Counted from the first letter of the stretch, positions 34,501 through 46,630 are shown. The stretch is 64,000 nt of DNA from Oikopleura dioica (GCA_907165135.1 OU015568.1:15697208-15761207); one strand, 5' to 3'. Notes: generated by a model not told the origin, from the letters alone. Made by a program: numbers and translations.

Positions 34501-37500
34501 ATCTCATCGGAGAGCTGCTTCTTTCAACCCCCTTCAATGATCCATATCTGCCGAGTTTAGTCTTCTCGTTTTTGGTCCTCTATCTTCAGGAAATACAAGA
34601 AACGGCAATTGGCCACCGCTATTTCGACGTTCATCCTTTTGTTGAGATGATCTCAAATCTGCGAAAAAGACTTGTGGAAGCATCAGAGTTTCATACTGAC
34701 TCTGTTTCCCAGGGACCCCAAGTCGTTGGTGTTTCCTCGGGACAAACGTCCCTCGCTTCGCTTTTGTGGACAGCAGCACTTTGGCTAGAAGAACCACGAG
34801 TTCACGATGCCAGATCTGAGCTAGTCTATCTACCGCCCCAATACGGCCCAGATTTGCTGATGAAAATCCGCTCTGGCGACAACTCCGATTGGAAACCATT
34901 GATTGAAGCGGTCAACTACCAGCAGAAATTAATCGCGTCAGCCAAACAGTGGGTATCACTATTCTCATTACCCACGAGAACTTTGGACTTTTGCTATTTG
35001 ACAAAAACTCGACGACCAATTCTGCTAGAATCGCCTCAAAACAATCATCTGGTCGAAGGCTTGACTGGAGCTGATGAGAATTTTCCAACGAAGGAGATGC
35101 TTTTGGCGGCGGATATTCCAGCAATTTGCAGACCGCTCATTTCAGAAGTCATCCTTGCTGCCGACTGGCAAACTTCATCGCTTGCAGAGCTAACGCAACT
35201 GGACATCAATTATTTGGAAGTTTTGCCGGATTTGTACCAGAACGTCTCCCACGTCATCGAAATCACTGCTTCTTGTGGAACCGGCTTCCGAGGCCACTCT
35301 TGCCAGGCACCAGCTCGCGTTCCCGTAGAAATTCAGCTGCGAACGAAGATCCCCGAGGTCTTCAACACTCTCAGCTCGAATAGAAATCGGTATCAAGAAA
35401 TTCGCACAAACTGGAGCAATCCGCAAAGATGGGTTAACCTTGGCCACGTCGCTTACACGCTTAACAGAATGTGCGAGATTCTTGCGGATGCGTATGAAAA
35501 TGCCATTCTGGAGACGGATAAAGAACAGGCAAGGAAGCAAGGGGAAGCGCTTTTCTTTAGCATCGTTACAGCTGTTACGCCGAGTGTTACAGCATTCGCT
35601 CCTTGCTCAAGAATCGTCGTCGATCTAGTTGAAAAGCTAGCGGGAATGTTTTGCTCTGAAACGGCGAGTTTTCAACACCTTGATGTCAGCATCCGCTATC
35701 CAACTCTAGCCCCAATTCTAGCGCCTTATTTTCACCCCAACGCGCAGCAAGACGATTTCGGCGAAATGTACACCCTCGTCATGCAGCGATTGAACCGAGG
35801 CCACACGAGTTTTGCTTTTTCGCTGCTTTCCAAGTTCAATATTTCTGAATACGCTGCTCGATGCGACGAAAATCAAGTTGCGGATTTGATTTCTACACTC
35901 AAATCTGGCCTCTTCTCCCTCGCTGGGGATACTGAAGGAGAGACTAATGTGGACTTCGATACCCCACATAGTGATGAGAGTAGAGAACTGGTCAAGGATA
36001 TTTTAACGAGGCATGCTTGCGATGTGCTCTTGACGAATCCGAATATTTCTGCAGAAACAATTCTTCAGGCATCGGTTGTTATTTATCATATATTTTCAAT
36101 ATATTACAAAGTAATCGAAGGACGATCCAAAATTAATAAGAAATCATTTTAATCACAATTTTGACGGAGAAAAATAACTACGGCTCTTCAAATGTTATCG
36201 TTACATTTTCTCGAATAATAAATTCAAGCTTTTGGCTTCGGTTTTATTTGGAAGAACAGCTGATAAAACTGATAAAGATCGAACTTTGATTTATACTATT
36301 TCTTTCAAAACCGAACCAAGACATTTCTGCACGTGACGACGCAAGGAGATGGTTTTGATAACGCCTGGGTTCGAATTTGCACCACTCTTTATAAATTCGA
36401 GTCTGGAATGATCAGAAGCGACGTAATTGACGATGTCATAAAGCTAATCTTCGGCCATTTTGCCAACACCCGTCACGAAGAAGACTTTTTCAGCTCAGGT
36501 CCTTGGCCAGCTGTCTTGCCAACAATCGCCCAGATTTTATTGACGCTAATGGATCTTCTGCTGGTTGGAGATTCAGAAAGCGCGATTCAGGAACACTTGG
36601 AATTGACATTCATGGCTATCGAGCCTTTTTTGAAACCAAAAGAAGACGGGAAACACTTTTTATGGCCAATTGCTGACCAAACTAAAGACTTTTGGGATCT
36701 GCTCATGACTCAGTACATCAAATGCGCTTCTATTTCGGAACTCTTCGCGCAGAGGCACTTTTTGCTGAACTTATTGGATATGATTACATTCAAAGAAATG
36801 GATCTCAATTATGTTCACAATCTGACCAATATTCTGGAGAAATTTTCTTTCGCTGAACTTGTCCCTACATCAGAAGTCGTCGAAAAACTCTCATCAGCAC
36901 TAGCTTTAGACAACACACACTTGTCTTATCTCGTCAGCTTGATTTCCGCCGGCATAAACTGGGCAGCGTTCTTCTACTCGGACGACGATGACAGTCAAAC
37001 GATGGCATTTCTGTTCAAAATTTTGCTTGAGCTCGTCAGCGATCGATTCCCCCTCCACAAGCTGCAGATCATCAATCCACTTCTTCTTTCCTGGCCTGAG
37101 CTTCCTTGGGAGAAGCTGACGAATGACTTTTTGAAGCATAACTTTCCGGATTTGCCGAGCAAGATCGGTTTGGAATCATTTGTCCACCCAACAAGCTGTC
37201 ATCAGAAAGCGCTTTTACTCATTCGCGAAGTTTTTCTCAACGGAGAAGGTAGTAAAAATTGTAACAGGAGCATCCAATAATGTTTTAATAGGGAATTCAA
37301 CTGAAGAGGACCAGGAAAGGAGACGTATCTGGCTTGGAACTGTAGCAAGATGCGTGAAAAGAAGTGGTATCTCGAAAAAGGATGACTCTGTGCTCACCCG
37401 AATCCCACAGTATCTCACTGATCAGCTTCAGTGGGCCATAACTGGTAAAAACAACAAAGTGACTGTTTGACTTTTAAACTTTTCAATTAAGGTATTCCGC

Positions 37501-38605
37501 TAAATGAGATGGACGAGCTAGCAAATTCGAACGTATGGGGCGAACTTGTGCACATCATAAACTACGACAATTCCCTGGTGGAATATTTCGTTCAAGCAAT
37601 AAGAATGGAAACCGACCTCTTGAAACTGCGACTTTACATAACTACCTCGAATCGAATCGTGAAGGATCCAGCTTGTCAAATGATGCTCATGGAGAGTGCC
37701 ATTCACAAAGCCATGACATTAGGTACCATTCCAATTAATGAGCTCAACTGTGAATGAATCTTTCAGGACATGGGCTGGCACTTCTACAAGGGACTCTTTG
37801 CACTCTACCTTTTCATGGACGCGATGAGCTGCGAACAACACTTTGTTTGACGTAAGAGCTCTATTCATACATTAAAATTAACCGTTTTTGTTCAGTGAAA
37901 GTTTCCTAACGCCACTGATACTTCTTCAAGAGCAGCTTCGACCAAACCTCCCCGTCTCGACTAAAGTCAAGCTCATTTCTCAGAACGCATTCTACGTGAA
38001 AGATGCGAAGCCACGAAAGCCTTCAGAATGGAAGCTCGCTTGTTTTCTTTATCAAATCGTTCGATTGACTCTTTCGCTTTGGACCACTGTATGTTTCTGA
38101 TTTAGATTCCTTGCTTATGTTTCATTTCAGGACAAGGAAGATGGAAACCTTCAAGTCTTCGTCCACAACGACTTGCTCAATCTTCTCGGTAGCTTCTTTT
38201 ATGCGGACACTGGATCCGTTCTTCTGAATATGATTGGCCTATCGAGCGCGTCTGAGCCTTCAATCGAGTTCCAGCTGTTCGTGAAAGCGCTCCAGGAACT
38301 CGTCAGTAACTACTGCAAGGGTCTCAATCGAGAGAATCTTCAAGAGGTATGTTTTTTCTCTCTTTCAGTGATCTAACTTGATCATAGTTTGCCCTTCTTG
38401 GAATTCAATCGACCAAGTTCTGCCAACACGAAGATTTCGTCAGTCAACTGTGTGATCTTATTGAAAGACCATCTGTTGAAAACACAGGTTAGTACTGCTT
38501 TTAAGTGTTCAATCCTGACAGTGTTTTTCATAAGACGAGATAACTCGCTGTTGGGCCCGCCTCACCGACCATCATCTGGCGTCATTTTACCTTGATAATC
38601 CTTGA
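31599..38605 (+). CDS. EPG5: EPG5, autophagosome-lysosome tethering factor
   Basis: Very large multi-exon gene, roughly 2,000 residues (vertebrate EPG5 about 2,580). Exon 1 is 31599-31688 (MSSFTEEERANFLADFERKY); the second exon starts after TTTTTAG at 31773. The body is helical-repeat throughout. Points matching my memory of EPG5 are LLWTAALWLEEPRVHD with YLPPQYGPDLL, the cysteine block TASCGTGFRGHSCQAP, and FGEMYTLVMQRL with SFAFSLLSKFNISEY. Later exons run from about 36333 (DGFDNAWVRICTTLYK) to the final one ending HHLASFYLDNP. EPG5 is a Rab7 effector that helps autophagosomes fuse with lysosomes. Exon borders around 36130-36330 and 37790-37890 are uncertain. It starts the plus-strand run ending with the photolyase. 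Confidence 0.85.
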
Positions 38606-38750
38606 GGCCTTGAAAAAAAAAACTCGATAATTTTTCCCCTTTTCTATCTTTCTTTCTGTTCAAAATATTCTGTCAAGACTGAAAAATTCAGGATAATATC
38701 TTCAAAAACCGTTCCGTTCAACAAAAAAAAAGAAAATAAATAAATTTCAA

Positions 38751-41298
38751 ATGTTCAGAACACGCGTGTTTGAAAATTTGAAAATGCTTCGATTTCGTGT
38801 TTTTAGCAAGTTTCCAGTAGCAAAAAGGTTCCATGCAGATTTGGTCAGGAATATCGCAGTTATTGCTCATATTGACGCAGGAAAGACTACTACCACTGAA
38901 GCGTTGTTGCATAACTCTGGCAAAAAGGCGGTGAAAGGATCTGTAGGAGAGGGTCAGAATATTCTCTGAACACTCGTCTTTTCGTACATTTTTTGACCGT
39001 TCCAAAGATGATGGGACGACAACGACAGACTATCTTGTTCAAGAGCGCGAACGAGGAGTTACCATTCAATCTTCAGTAGTGTCGTTTACGAATACAAATA
39101 AAGAAACCGGCCAGATTACAAAATACAATATCTTTGATACACCTGGTCACGCTGATTTCATTTTTGAAGTCGAGCGAGTTCTCCCGGTAATCGACAGGTT
39201 TGGGCAAACCACTCAACGTCTTCTCATGTTTCTAGCGCTCTGCTCATCTTAGACTCTTGTCGTGGCGTAGAAACACAAACAAAAGCAGTTCTCCGACTAG
39301 CCAGAAAGCACAACATTCCAATAATGGTCTTCGCCAACAAAATTGACAAATTCAACTCCAATCCATCATTTTCAATCGAGTCGCTTGAAAAATTCGGGAT
39401 GAATCCGATCCCGCTTCAAAAAGTAGACGAAGACAAAATGATCCAAGATGATCTTGAATCTGATGATGTTGTCGAACGCGTTTCAAATTATGACGACTCG
39501 ATTTGTGAAAAATATTTGAATGGAGAAAGTGTCAGTAAAAAAGAAATTCTAGCGGCGATCAGGGAAGCTCATGGACGATGCGAAGCAACACCAGGAGAGG
39601 CTTTTTATTAGCGATTACGTTTTTGATGGCATTATTATTTTGCAAGCCTGAAAAAGTTCTATTCGGGTCATCGAAAAATAATGTTGGCCTGGCAAAGCTG
39701 ATCGAATATCTGACCCTCTTCGACCATCGAGAAGAAAAACAAGACTTTACTGGCTCTTCTTTTGTGTTCAAAATCACTAATGACCGCAGACTTGGCGAAA
39801 TTGCCATGCTGCGAAATTTCGGCCCATCTCCGTTATCATTGAAATCAACGAAGACTCTTCAAAACTTGTCGAATGAAAACATGCCGATTTCTACAAAGAA
39901 AACTAAGATATTTTCTGTTGATGGAGCAGCTTTCGAACCCGCTCAAGAAATTCAACAAGACGACGTTCTTGTTCTATCGAACTTCCAGAACCTGAAAACT
40001 GGGGATTTCATCAGCAACAAGAAGGCAAAGACATCAGAGAGCAAGTTTGACAACTTTCTGAAAGCCCGGCAAGCATCTTGTTCCGTTGTGCTAGAAGTCG
40101 AAAAACAAGGAAAAGAACAACAACTGCTGGCCGGATTGGAAGTTCTGTGCAAGGAAGATCCAAGTTTGAGCTTTTTGGAAAACGAAGAAACGGGAGAAAT
40201 AATTCTGAGAGGAATGGGCCCTTTTCATCTGGAAATCGCGATTTCGAGGCTGGAAACAGAACATAGGCTTGGTTCTCAAAAAAGATTTCTTGATTCTCGA
40301 TTGAGTCGGAAAAAGCACCATAAGATTGTTTATTTCACCGATTTTCAAATGAGCACCATAATTTTTAACCGGAGCGGTGCTGCCGGTCATGATTTTTGAT
40401 CGACAGTCTTTACGATAAAAACTTCAGTCACCAAATGAAGTAAATTTCTGTAGGGCAAACCTATTCCCGCTGAGCGCTTACAGCGCTCAGTTGGTTCTGC
40501 CCCATTTTCATGAATTTCCGACTATCGGCATATTAAACCGACCGGTTCTTCCTTTACTGAGAACCAGTTGAAAGAATCAAGGACATTTATCAATACCCCG
40601 TTCGCGTGGATTATCGCGAAGTTCCGCAATCGTCAGTCTTACACGAAACCATCATCACTGAAAATCATCTCGGGCGGGATTCAAGCGTCAGATTTGAGCT
40701 CGAGCTTGAGCCGCAAGAAAATATTACCGAGTTTACGACAAAGAATATAATTTTCGGAAGCAATGCGGTTGGCCAAAATGTTGATGGGCAAAGTTCGAAT
40801 GTTGAAAATTTCGCGAAAGAATTCAAGGTCAGGAAATTGATTGAAGAGGGAGTTATGATGGCGACGATGGCTGGTCCCGTCGAGAAAAATCCTGTCATTG
40901 GTTTCGATTTGCGGATCAAACGCATCGAAGCTCAGGGATGCTTCTTCAAGCAAATGAAGGGATTCATTGTTCAAAAAATGATCATCAGAGCTATTCAAGA
41001 AGCGCTTCGAAAAGCTAATTGTGTCGTCAAAGAACCGAGAATGAAATTCCAGCTTTCTCTTTACAGGTTTTCAGCATCTAATTCAAGCGTTTATATATTT
41101 TCAAGCGTGGAATTCCGCGGAAAAGTGATGGAACTTCTCGCTGAAAATGAATGCGAAGTTTTATCAGAAGAGCCCGAAGGTGAAATGTGGAACATCTCTG
41201 GACTCTTGAACGTCTCGCAAGAATTGAAAATCCAACAGAGACTCCTTTCGCTTACGAGAGGGAACGCTTATCTTGAAACTTCATATTTTGGCTTATAA
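38751..41298 (+). CDS. GFM2: Mitochondrial elongation factor G 2 (ribosome-releasing factor 2)
   Basis: Starts [18 protein letters not shown], a basic, Arg-rich presequence fit for mitochondrial import, then [19 protein letters not shown] (G1), [12 protein letters not shown] (G2), [13 protein letters not shown] (G3) and FANKIDKF (G4). Domains II-V follow: [27 protein letters not shown], and a C-terminal fold ending with SYFGL. The intron after G1 is 55 bases. Intron 39594-39646 needs GG-AG ends, and 40272-40567 (296 bases) is unusually long with inverted ends. Sequence is divergent compared with vertebrate EF-G2. Role: splits mitochondrial ribosomes with RRF after termination. GFM1 is less likely because the spacing and the domain V tail fit GFM2 better, but that call is not certain. 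Confidence 0.82.
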
Positions 41299-41324
41299 AA
41301 AATAAACCAAATAAAATTAATGTG

Positions 41325-41340
41325 AGTATTTTTTCTTTAG
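41325..41340 (+). promoter_or_regulatory. Putative trans-splice acceptor in front of ASNSD1
   Basis: Only 43 bases separate the GFM2 stop from the ASNSD1 ATG, and they end in a U-rich TATTTTTTCTTTAG followed by T-ATG. No room exists for a promoter. This is what a spliced-leader acceptor inside an operon looks like. Confidence 0.65.
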
Positions 41341-41341
41341 T

Positions 41342-43093
41342 ATGTGCGGAATCGGAGTGTTTGTTAACTGTGAGCCAGATGATCGAACAATCAAAGCATT
41401 GAAAAACCGAGGGCCAGATTTTTATCACCAGGAGACCTTCAACGTTGTAGGACAGTCAGTAACAGTCGTTGCTACTGTTTTGTCTCACCAAGGAGAAGGA
41501 ATAATTTCGCAGCCCATTGTCACCGACGACTTTATTTTCCTTTGGAACGGCGAAGTTTACGATCATCCTCGCTATCAACCGCAAGAAGGTGGCGATACCA
41601 ACTGGTTCTTTGATAATGTCGGTTCGCAAATCACCGGCGAAAATGCGACAGGAATTGAAATCATGAAAGAAATCAGAGGAGAGTTTGCATTTTGCACAAT
41701 CAACCGAAAAACTGGAGAAATTTCTTTTGGACGAGATCGACTCGGTCGCCGATCATTGCTTCTTTATTCCTTTGAAAATAAATTTATTCTGGCTTCATCT
41801 TCGTCTGGCTATCACTTCATAGAACTACCCGCTGATGGTCTCTACAGTTTTAACTTGAAAATGATGGACAAACTCAAGAGACATCCATTCGCAGCGAATA
41901 CAAAAGTTGATGGGCACATGCTCGACGAGTTTTTATTCTCGAATTTGAACGAAAACATGTTAGCAATAGAAGGAATCAAAGATGGGAAACTACACTCGCT
42001 TCCAGTCGAGAATGTTCAAGGCTCACTTACTTCCGATTTATGGAACTTCGAGCAGAATTTTGACGGGTCTTGCACTAACGACTGGTTGCCAGAGCTTGAA
42101 ATAGTCTTCAAAAAAGCAGTTGAGCGCAGAGTAAAGCTAAGAAAAGGATCAGTAGGAGTTCTATTCTCTGGTGGACTTGATTGCTCTCTTGTGGTAGCGC
42201 AGGTGCTGGAAATTTTCGAAGGACAGCGGGAGTTAGCGACTACGGTTTATCTCTACTCTGTTGCGTTTGGAGACAACGAGGAAAAATGCGAAAAGTGTCC
42301 AGATAGAATAACCGCCGTAGCAGCATTTCAAGAAATCACAGAAGCTCATCCAACAGCGGATTTGATCCTCGTCAAAGAAAATATTTCAAAACAGGAGCTT
42401 CAGAAAACCAGAGATGAGAGAATAAAACATCTGATATCTCCTCGAATTTCCGTTCTTGATGATTCTATCGGCAGTGCGCTTTACTTTGCTGCTCACTCCG
42501 AAGTTGGCAGTGATTGTAGATTGCTTCTTTCTGGCCTCGGTGCGGATGAATTGTTTTGTGGGTATTCTTGTCATAGACGCGTTCACGATCGTGAAGGACT
42601 TGATGCTTTAGGCTTTTGGTCTACCTTTGATTTTGACAATTTTCAAGGGAACTTTTGGAGACCAAATTTCAAGGGCTAGAAGTTCAAACGCACATTGAAA
42701 GAATCGCCGAAAGAAATTGCGGTCGAGACGATCGAGTGATTTCAGATAGCGGGCGAGAATACAGAATGCCTTTTCTCGATTTGGATTTGATCAGTTTCTC
42801 CTCGTCAATTCCAATTCCAGCGAGATGCGATCTGACAAAGCCAAGGGGAGAAGGTGAAAAGATGCTCTTGAGACAACTTGCTTACAAAAAGGGATTAAAA
42901 GTACTGTTTTCTTTCACTAGAAATAGGGTTAAAACATCTGCTAGACAATTTCTTCGTTCGAGAAGCGCGCGATCCAGTTTGGCTCAAGAATAGTGAAGAT
43001 GGAAGACAAGAAAGTGAAGGGAAACGATATCTGTGCAAACTTACAGAAATAGAAATTGCCCAATTTCAATTAAAAACCTTTTTAGTCTGTTAG
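41342..43093 (+). CDS. ASNSD1: Asparagine synthetase domain-containing protein 1
   Basis: MCGIGVFVN places the glutaminase nucleophile at Cys2. FGRDRLGRRSLL follows in the N-terminal amidotransferase domain. The synthetase-like domain has the PP-loop LFSGGLDCSLVV, PDRITAVAAF, DDSIGSALYFA and GLGADELFCGYSCHRR, then CGRDDRVISDSGRE and PRGEGEKMLLRQLA. These blocks match ASNSD1 and not ASNS. About 550 residues. Two introns are non-canonical: 42612-42673 (GC-AG) and 42893-42926 (GA-AG, 34 bases); both keep phase and the conserved sequence. The last exon ends AQFQLKTFLVC. The biochemical role of ASNSD1 is poorly known; in vertebrates the locus also encodes a small upstream ORF, which I do not see here. 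Confidence 0.92.
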
Positions 43094-43203
43094 TCTCCGT
43101 CGAGCTCAAGCCGCGCTCGTTCTAGCCGAAAATATGAAGCCCACTCAGTTGAGGCGAGAAAGAAGCCGCTTTTTATTTCATTTTGAGAAATTGGACGAAA
43201 AAG

Positions 43204-44260
43204 ATGTCTCTTCCAAACCGAGTTAGCAAGTACAGAGATTTCTTGCCAAAGTCGCCGGGGCATTCAGATAATTACTACGGCTCGGCGGTAATTAATAATG
43301 AAATTCATGAACTATTCTAACTTCCTTTCTAGCCGCTGTGGAGCCAGTCATCCTGCGAAAAATCTCAAGATACTCAGACCTGCCCACCTCGATTTTACAC
43401 GAGAAATCCGTCAATAGAGCGAAGGAATTATGGAAGTCAGGGTTTCTCCATTGGAGAAAGCTCACAACTTGCATCTGCTCCAAAGGTACTTTTTTGATAA
43501 TTTTTTTTTCTTTCAAACTGAAATTTTATTTTCAGGGCAGAAAAGTCAGCGAAGCTGGTCGACCAAGATCCTTGCCTAGTACCCAGGTAAAGTCTAGTTG
43601 AAAATGACCACAGCTAATCAGAATTCAAGCAACTTATAAATGGCAAGCTTGCTTTTACTGCATCACAATTTACTCCAAAGAAAGACGCTCCCAAGAAAAA
43701 AGACCTCCGTATCGACAGCTGGACACAGATGACACCAAAGTCCAGCAAGCCGAAAGCACAGGAGTCAAAGAAGACAGTGAAAGATGCAGCGACGGAGATG
43801 ACACCAAAGAAGAAAGAGGCCAGCGTTCCAACTAGGAAAGAGGGTGATGTTCCAGAGAAGATTAAAATCAAGGAAGAACCGTGGCCGACACCACCACCAC
43901 AGGCTTCTAGAGCGACTCAATGGACACCCAAGTCGGCCGGTTTGCAGCTGAATTCTCTCCAACGAACCCCTATCAGAAAGAAGAAAGTAAGCGAGTACTT
44001 CGAAGAAGCAAAGAAAAACTTCGGGGAAGAGGGAAGTAGCTTTTCGATGGATTTCAGCGAGTCGCCAGGAGGAACGTTCAGAGTTCACTTCGAAAAGAAA
44101 CAGAAAGGTAAATCAAAATCATCGTTGTTTTATTCTGATTTCGTCCCTTCTAGCGACGATCTTGGAAAGCGAAAAGAACGGGAAGATCAAGTCGATCATG
44201 AAGCGAAGCATCAAGAAAAAACGAGTCAGCTTCAATTCTCAAACTGAGCTCATCTATTAA
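43204..44260 (+). CDS. Basic, Lys/Pro-rich protein with a PP1-docking RVSF motif
   Basis: Starts MSLPNRVSKYRDFLPKSPG (43204) after a run ending GACGAAAAAG. Exons 43204-about 43289, 43334-43491, a short one, then a long exon to about 44106 and a last exon 44154-44260, where the reading ends KKRVSFNSQTELIY. The 47-base intron 44107-44153 is GT-AG in phase. Many SP/TP sites (KSPG, QMTPKSS, EMTPKKK, QWTPKSA, QRTPIRKKK) suggest CDK phosphorylation. KKRVSF is a textbook protein phosphatase 1 docking motif. It is largely disordered by composition. This mix is typical of mitotic chromatin or kinetochore PP1 adaptors, but I cannot name an orthologue. The joint near 43555-43620 is uncertain. Confidence 0.65.
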
Positions 44261-44787
44261 TTCTACTGTTTTTTGATAAAAATTGTCATTTTTCAATAAA
44301 ATTTTAAATCATCAACTTTTAGAAAAGATCCCTAGATCGCGTCGTTTCTTTCGAATTTTGACCCCAGTTAACCTCTTGACCGCCTTTTCGCGTTCTGGAA
44401 AACTTTTTTCGCGTAGGTTTATTACGCAACAGTGCGCAAAATGCGCGTAATGCTGGAGGATTTCGAGCTGGGGACGATCTTTTCTTCAAAAAAACAAAAT
44501 CTGAGATCAAATTCAAATCGGTAAGAGCTCACTCAAATTCCCAGAGATCCAAGAAGATTTTTATGACGGTCGTGAGAGCGCTTTTTCGCGGGCGAACTTC
44601 TTCAAGCGCAGAGATGATAAAATTAAAAAAAAAAACTTTTTTCAAATTATCTTTCAGAACTTCCTTTATCACCCTTCGCCCAAGCCACTTTCATTTCTAC
44701 CGTTCTTTATCTACCTCCCTCAGCCCTCTTCGCTCACAGCATCATTCAGACTTGACTCAAGAATCCCACCTCTTTTCTTCGTCGAAA
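44261..44787. other. Spacer ahead of the photolyase gene
   Basis: It includes a GC-rich palindromic patch (GCGTAGGTTTATTACGC ... GCGCGTAATGC, 44411-44455). A frame open from 44563 could extend the photolyase N-terminus by 75 residues with basic, Ser/Arg/His-rich, presequence-like composition, so an alternative mitochondrial start is conceivable. TCTTTCAG at 44658 is a possible trans-splice acceptor. Confidence 0.35.
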
Positions 44788-46504
44788 ATGTCCTCCCCAC
44801 CAGCAAAGCGAAAGAAATCCGCGAAGATAGAAGATGATGGAGACAAGATTGCTCTTTTCATTTTCCGCCGAGATTTGCGAATCGAAGACAATACGAGCTT
44901 GATCAAGGCGATCAAAGATGGATACAGGAAAGGATTCACAATCTGAGCTTAAAAATTTCTTTTTCAAAAGAGCCAATTTCAGAACCCTTTCAAAAGAATT
45001 CTCCCTGTCTTCATCTTCCCTCCCGAGCAAATCGATCCAGAGCAGAACGAGTACTTCTCTCATCCAGCAGTGCAGTTCATGTGCGAATCTCTCAACGATC
45101 TTGGGCGCAATTTGAAGGAGAAAGTGTCCGGAAAGCTTCATCTTTTCAAAGGCGGGAATCTCGAAACAATCAAGAAGATCAAGAAAGTCGTCAACTTCTC
45201 CGCTGTTGCTTTCAACGAGGACTACTCAGTTTATGCGAAAGAGAGAGATGGAGAGATTGAAAAGTGGGCGGAGAAAAACGACGTGGAAGTGATCAAAGAG
45301 GAGGATTACGGACTGTTGCCGATCAAAGATGCATGGCATCATCCTAAAGATGGCCCGCCAAAGCCATACCGAGTTCTTTCCATCTTTTTCAAGGTAAAAC
45401 TCAAATTTCCAATGCATTTTCATTAGATATTTCTAGCACATTCAAAAGAACTACGATATCCGAATGCCAGAGTCTGAATTTGAATTCGAAGCATCTCAAT
45501 TCACCAAAGCCAAGTTTGACTTCAAATTCCCCATCGACAAGTTGAACACGCTTTACAAAGCCAACGAAGATTTGGCCGAACGAGGAGGAAGAACAATCGG
45601 CCTAGTTGGGCTACAGAAAATCGAGAAGAAGGCGGACTACAAGACGACTCGGGATTTCATGCACCTCAAGGCTGGGACGACGAAAATGTCCGCTCACTTG
45701 AAATTCGGAACAGTGTCTATTCGAGAGATGTACTGGCGAGTGGCAGAGTGCTTTGGCGAAACGCATGATATCATTCGACAGTTGGTGTTTAGAGACTTCT
45801 ACTTGAAGATCTACTCACACAATCCCGCTCTTCAGCGAGGAACAGCCCTGCAGGATGGTTTGGATAAGCGACTCCCGTGGAATGATGATGAAAAGCTATG
45901 GAATGCCTGGTGCGAGGGAAAGACTGGCTTTCCCCTTGTTGACGCAGCGATGCGGGAAATGAAGGCAATTGGCTGGCAGGTAAATCTAACTGAATCCAGC
46001 TCAAAATCTAACTCAATTTTCAGCACAATAGAATGCGAATGCTCACAGGATGCGTGTTGACCAAATACTTCATGATTGACTGGCGAAAGGGAATGAAGTT
46101 CTTCTACCAGAACCTCGTCGATGCGGATATTTTCAACAACACAGCCGGTTGGGGGTGGGTCTCGTCAACTGGCCCCGATGCCGTCCCCTACTTCCGCTAC
46201 CCCTTCAACCCTTGGACTCAGTCGAAGAAATTCGATGTGGTAGGAGTTAGATTTATCTACATCAAATAACTTTTATTAGGATGGAAAATACATCAAAAAG
46301 TACATTCCCGAGTTGGCCGATGTTTCTCCTGCAGATCTTCACAAATGGAACGACGCATCTATTCGAGCCAAGTACAAGAAAAACAAGAAGGTTCAGCAGT
46401 ACCCAGCGCCGGTTATTGATCATGAAGAAGCGTCGAAGAATGCTGTGGCTCAATACAAGAAGGCTTTTGAGGACTGGAAGGCGTCAGATGAATACAAGAA
46501 ATAG
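44788..46504 (+). CDS. DNA photolyase (cryptochrome/photolyase family, CPD class I-like)
   Basis: Preferred start MSSPPAKRKKSAK, giving a KRKK nuclear signal. It continues ALFIFRRDLRIEDNTSL, then FKRILPVFIFPPEQID (antenna domain). The FAD domain has FMHLKAGTTKMSAHLKFGTVS, RQLVFRDFY, GFPLVDAAMREMKAIGWQ, HNRMRMLTGCVLTKYF, and DWRKGMKFFYQNLVDADIFN then NTAGWGWVSSTGPDAVPYFR. The C-terminal exon is a lysine-rich helix. The WQHNRMR tract and the aspartate after the NN segment are typical FAD contacts. Intron 44932-44982 is GG-AG; others are GT-AG. It repairs UV dimers with light. DNTSL and PVFIF resemble class I CPD enzymes of protists and large DNA viruses more than animal 6-4 photolyases, so the substrate is not certain and the origin deserves a tree. 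Confidence 0.88.
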
Positions 46505-46630
46505 ATTTGCTCGAAAAAGATTCCATGAACTGCCGCAAGATTTTTTTGCACTGCCTCTGTTTCTTTGTTCAAGAATAAAATGAGAGATAACAGGAAATAC
46601 CAGATAGTAATTTGCTATTTTTATTTGCAG

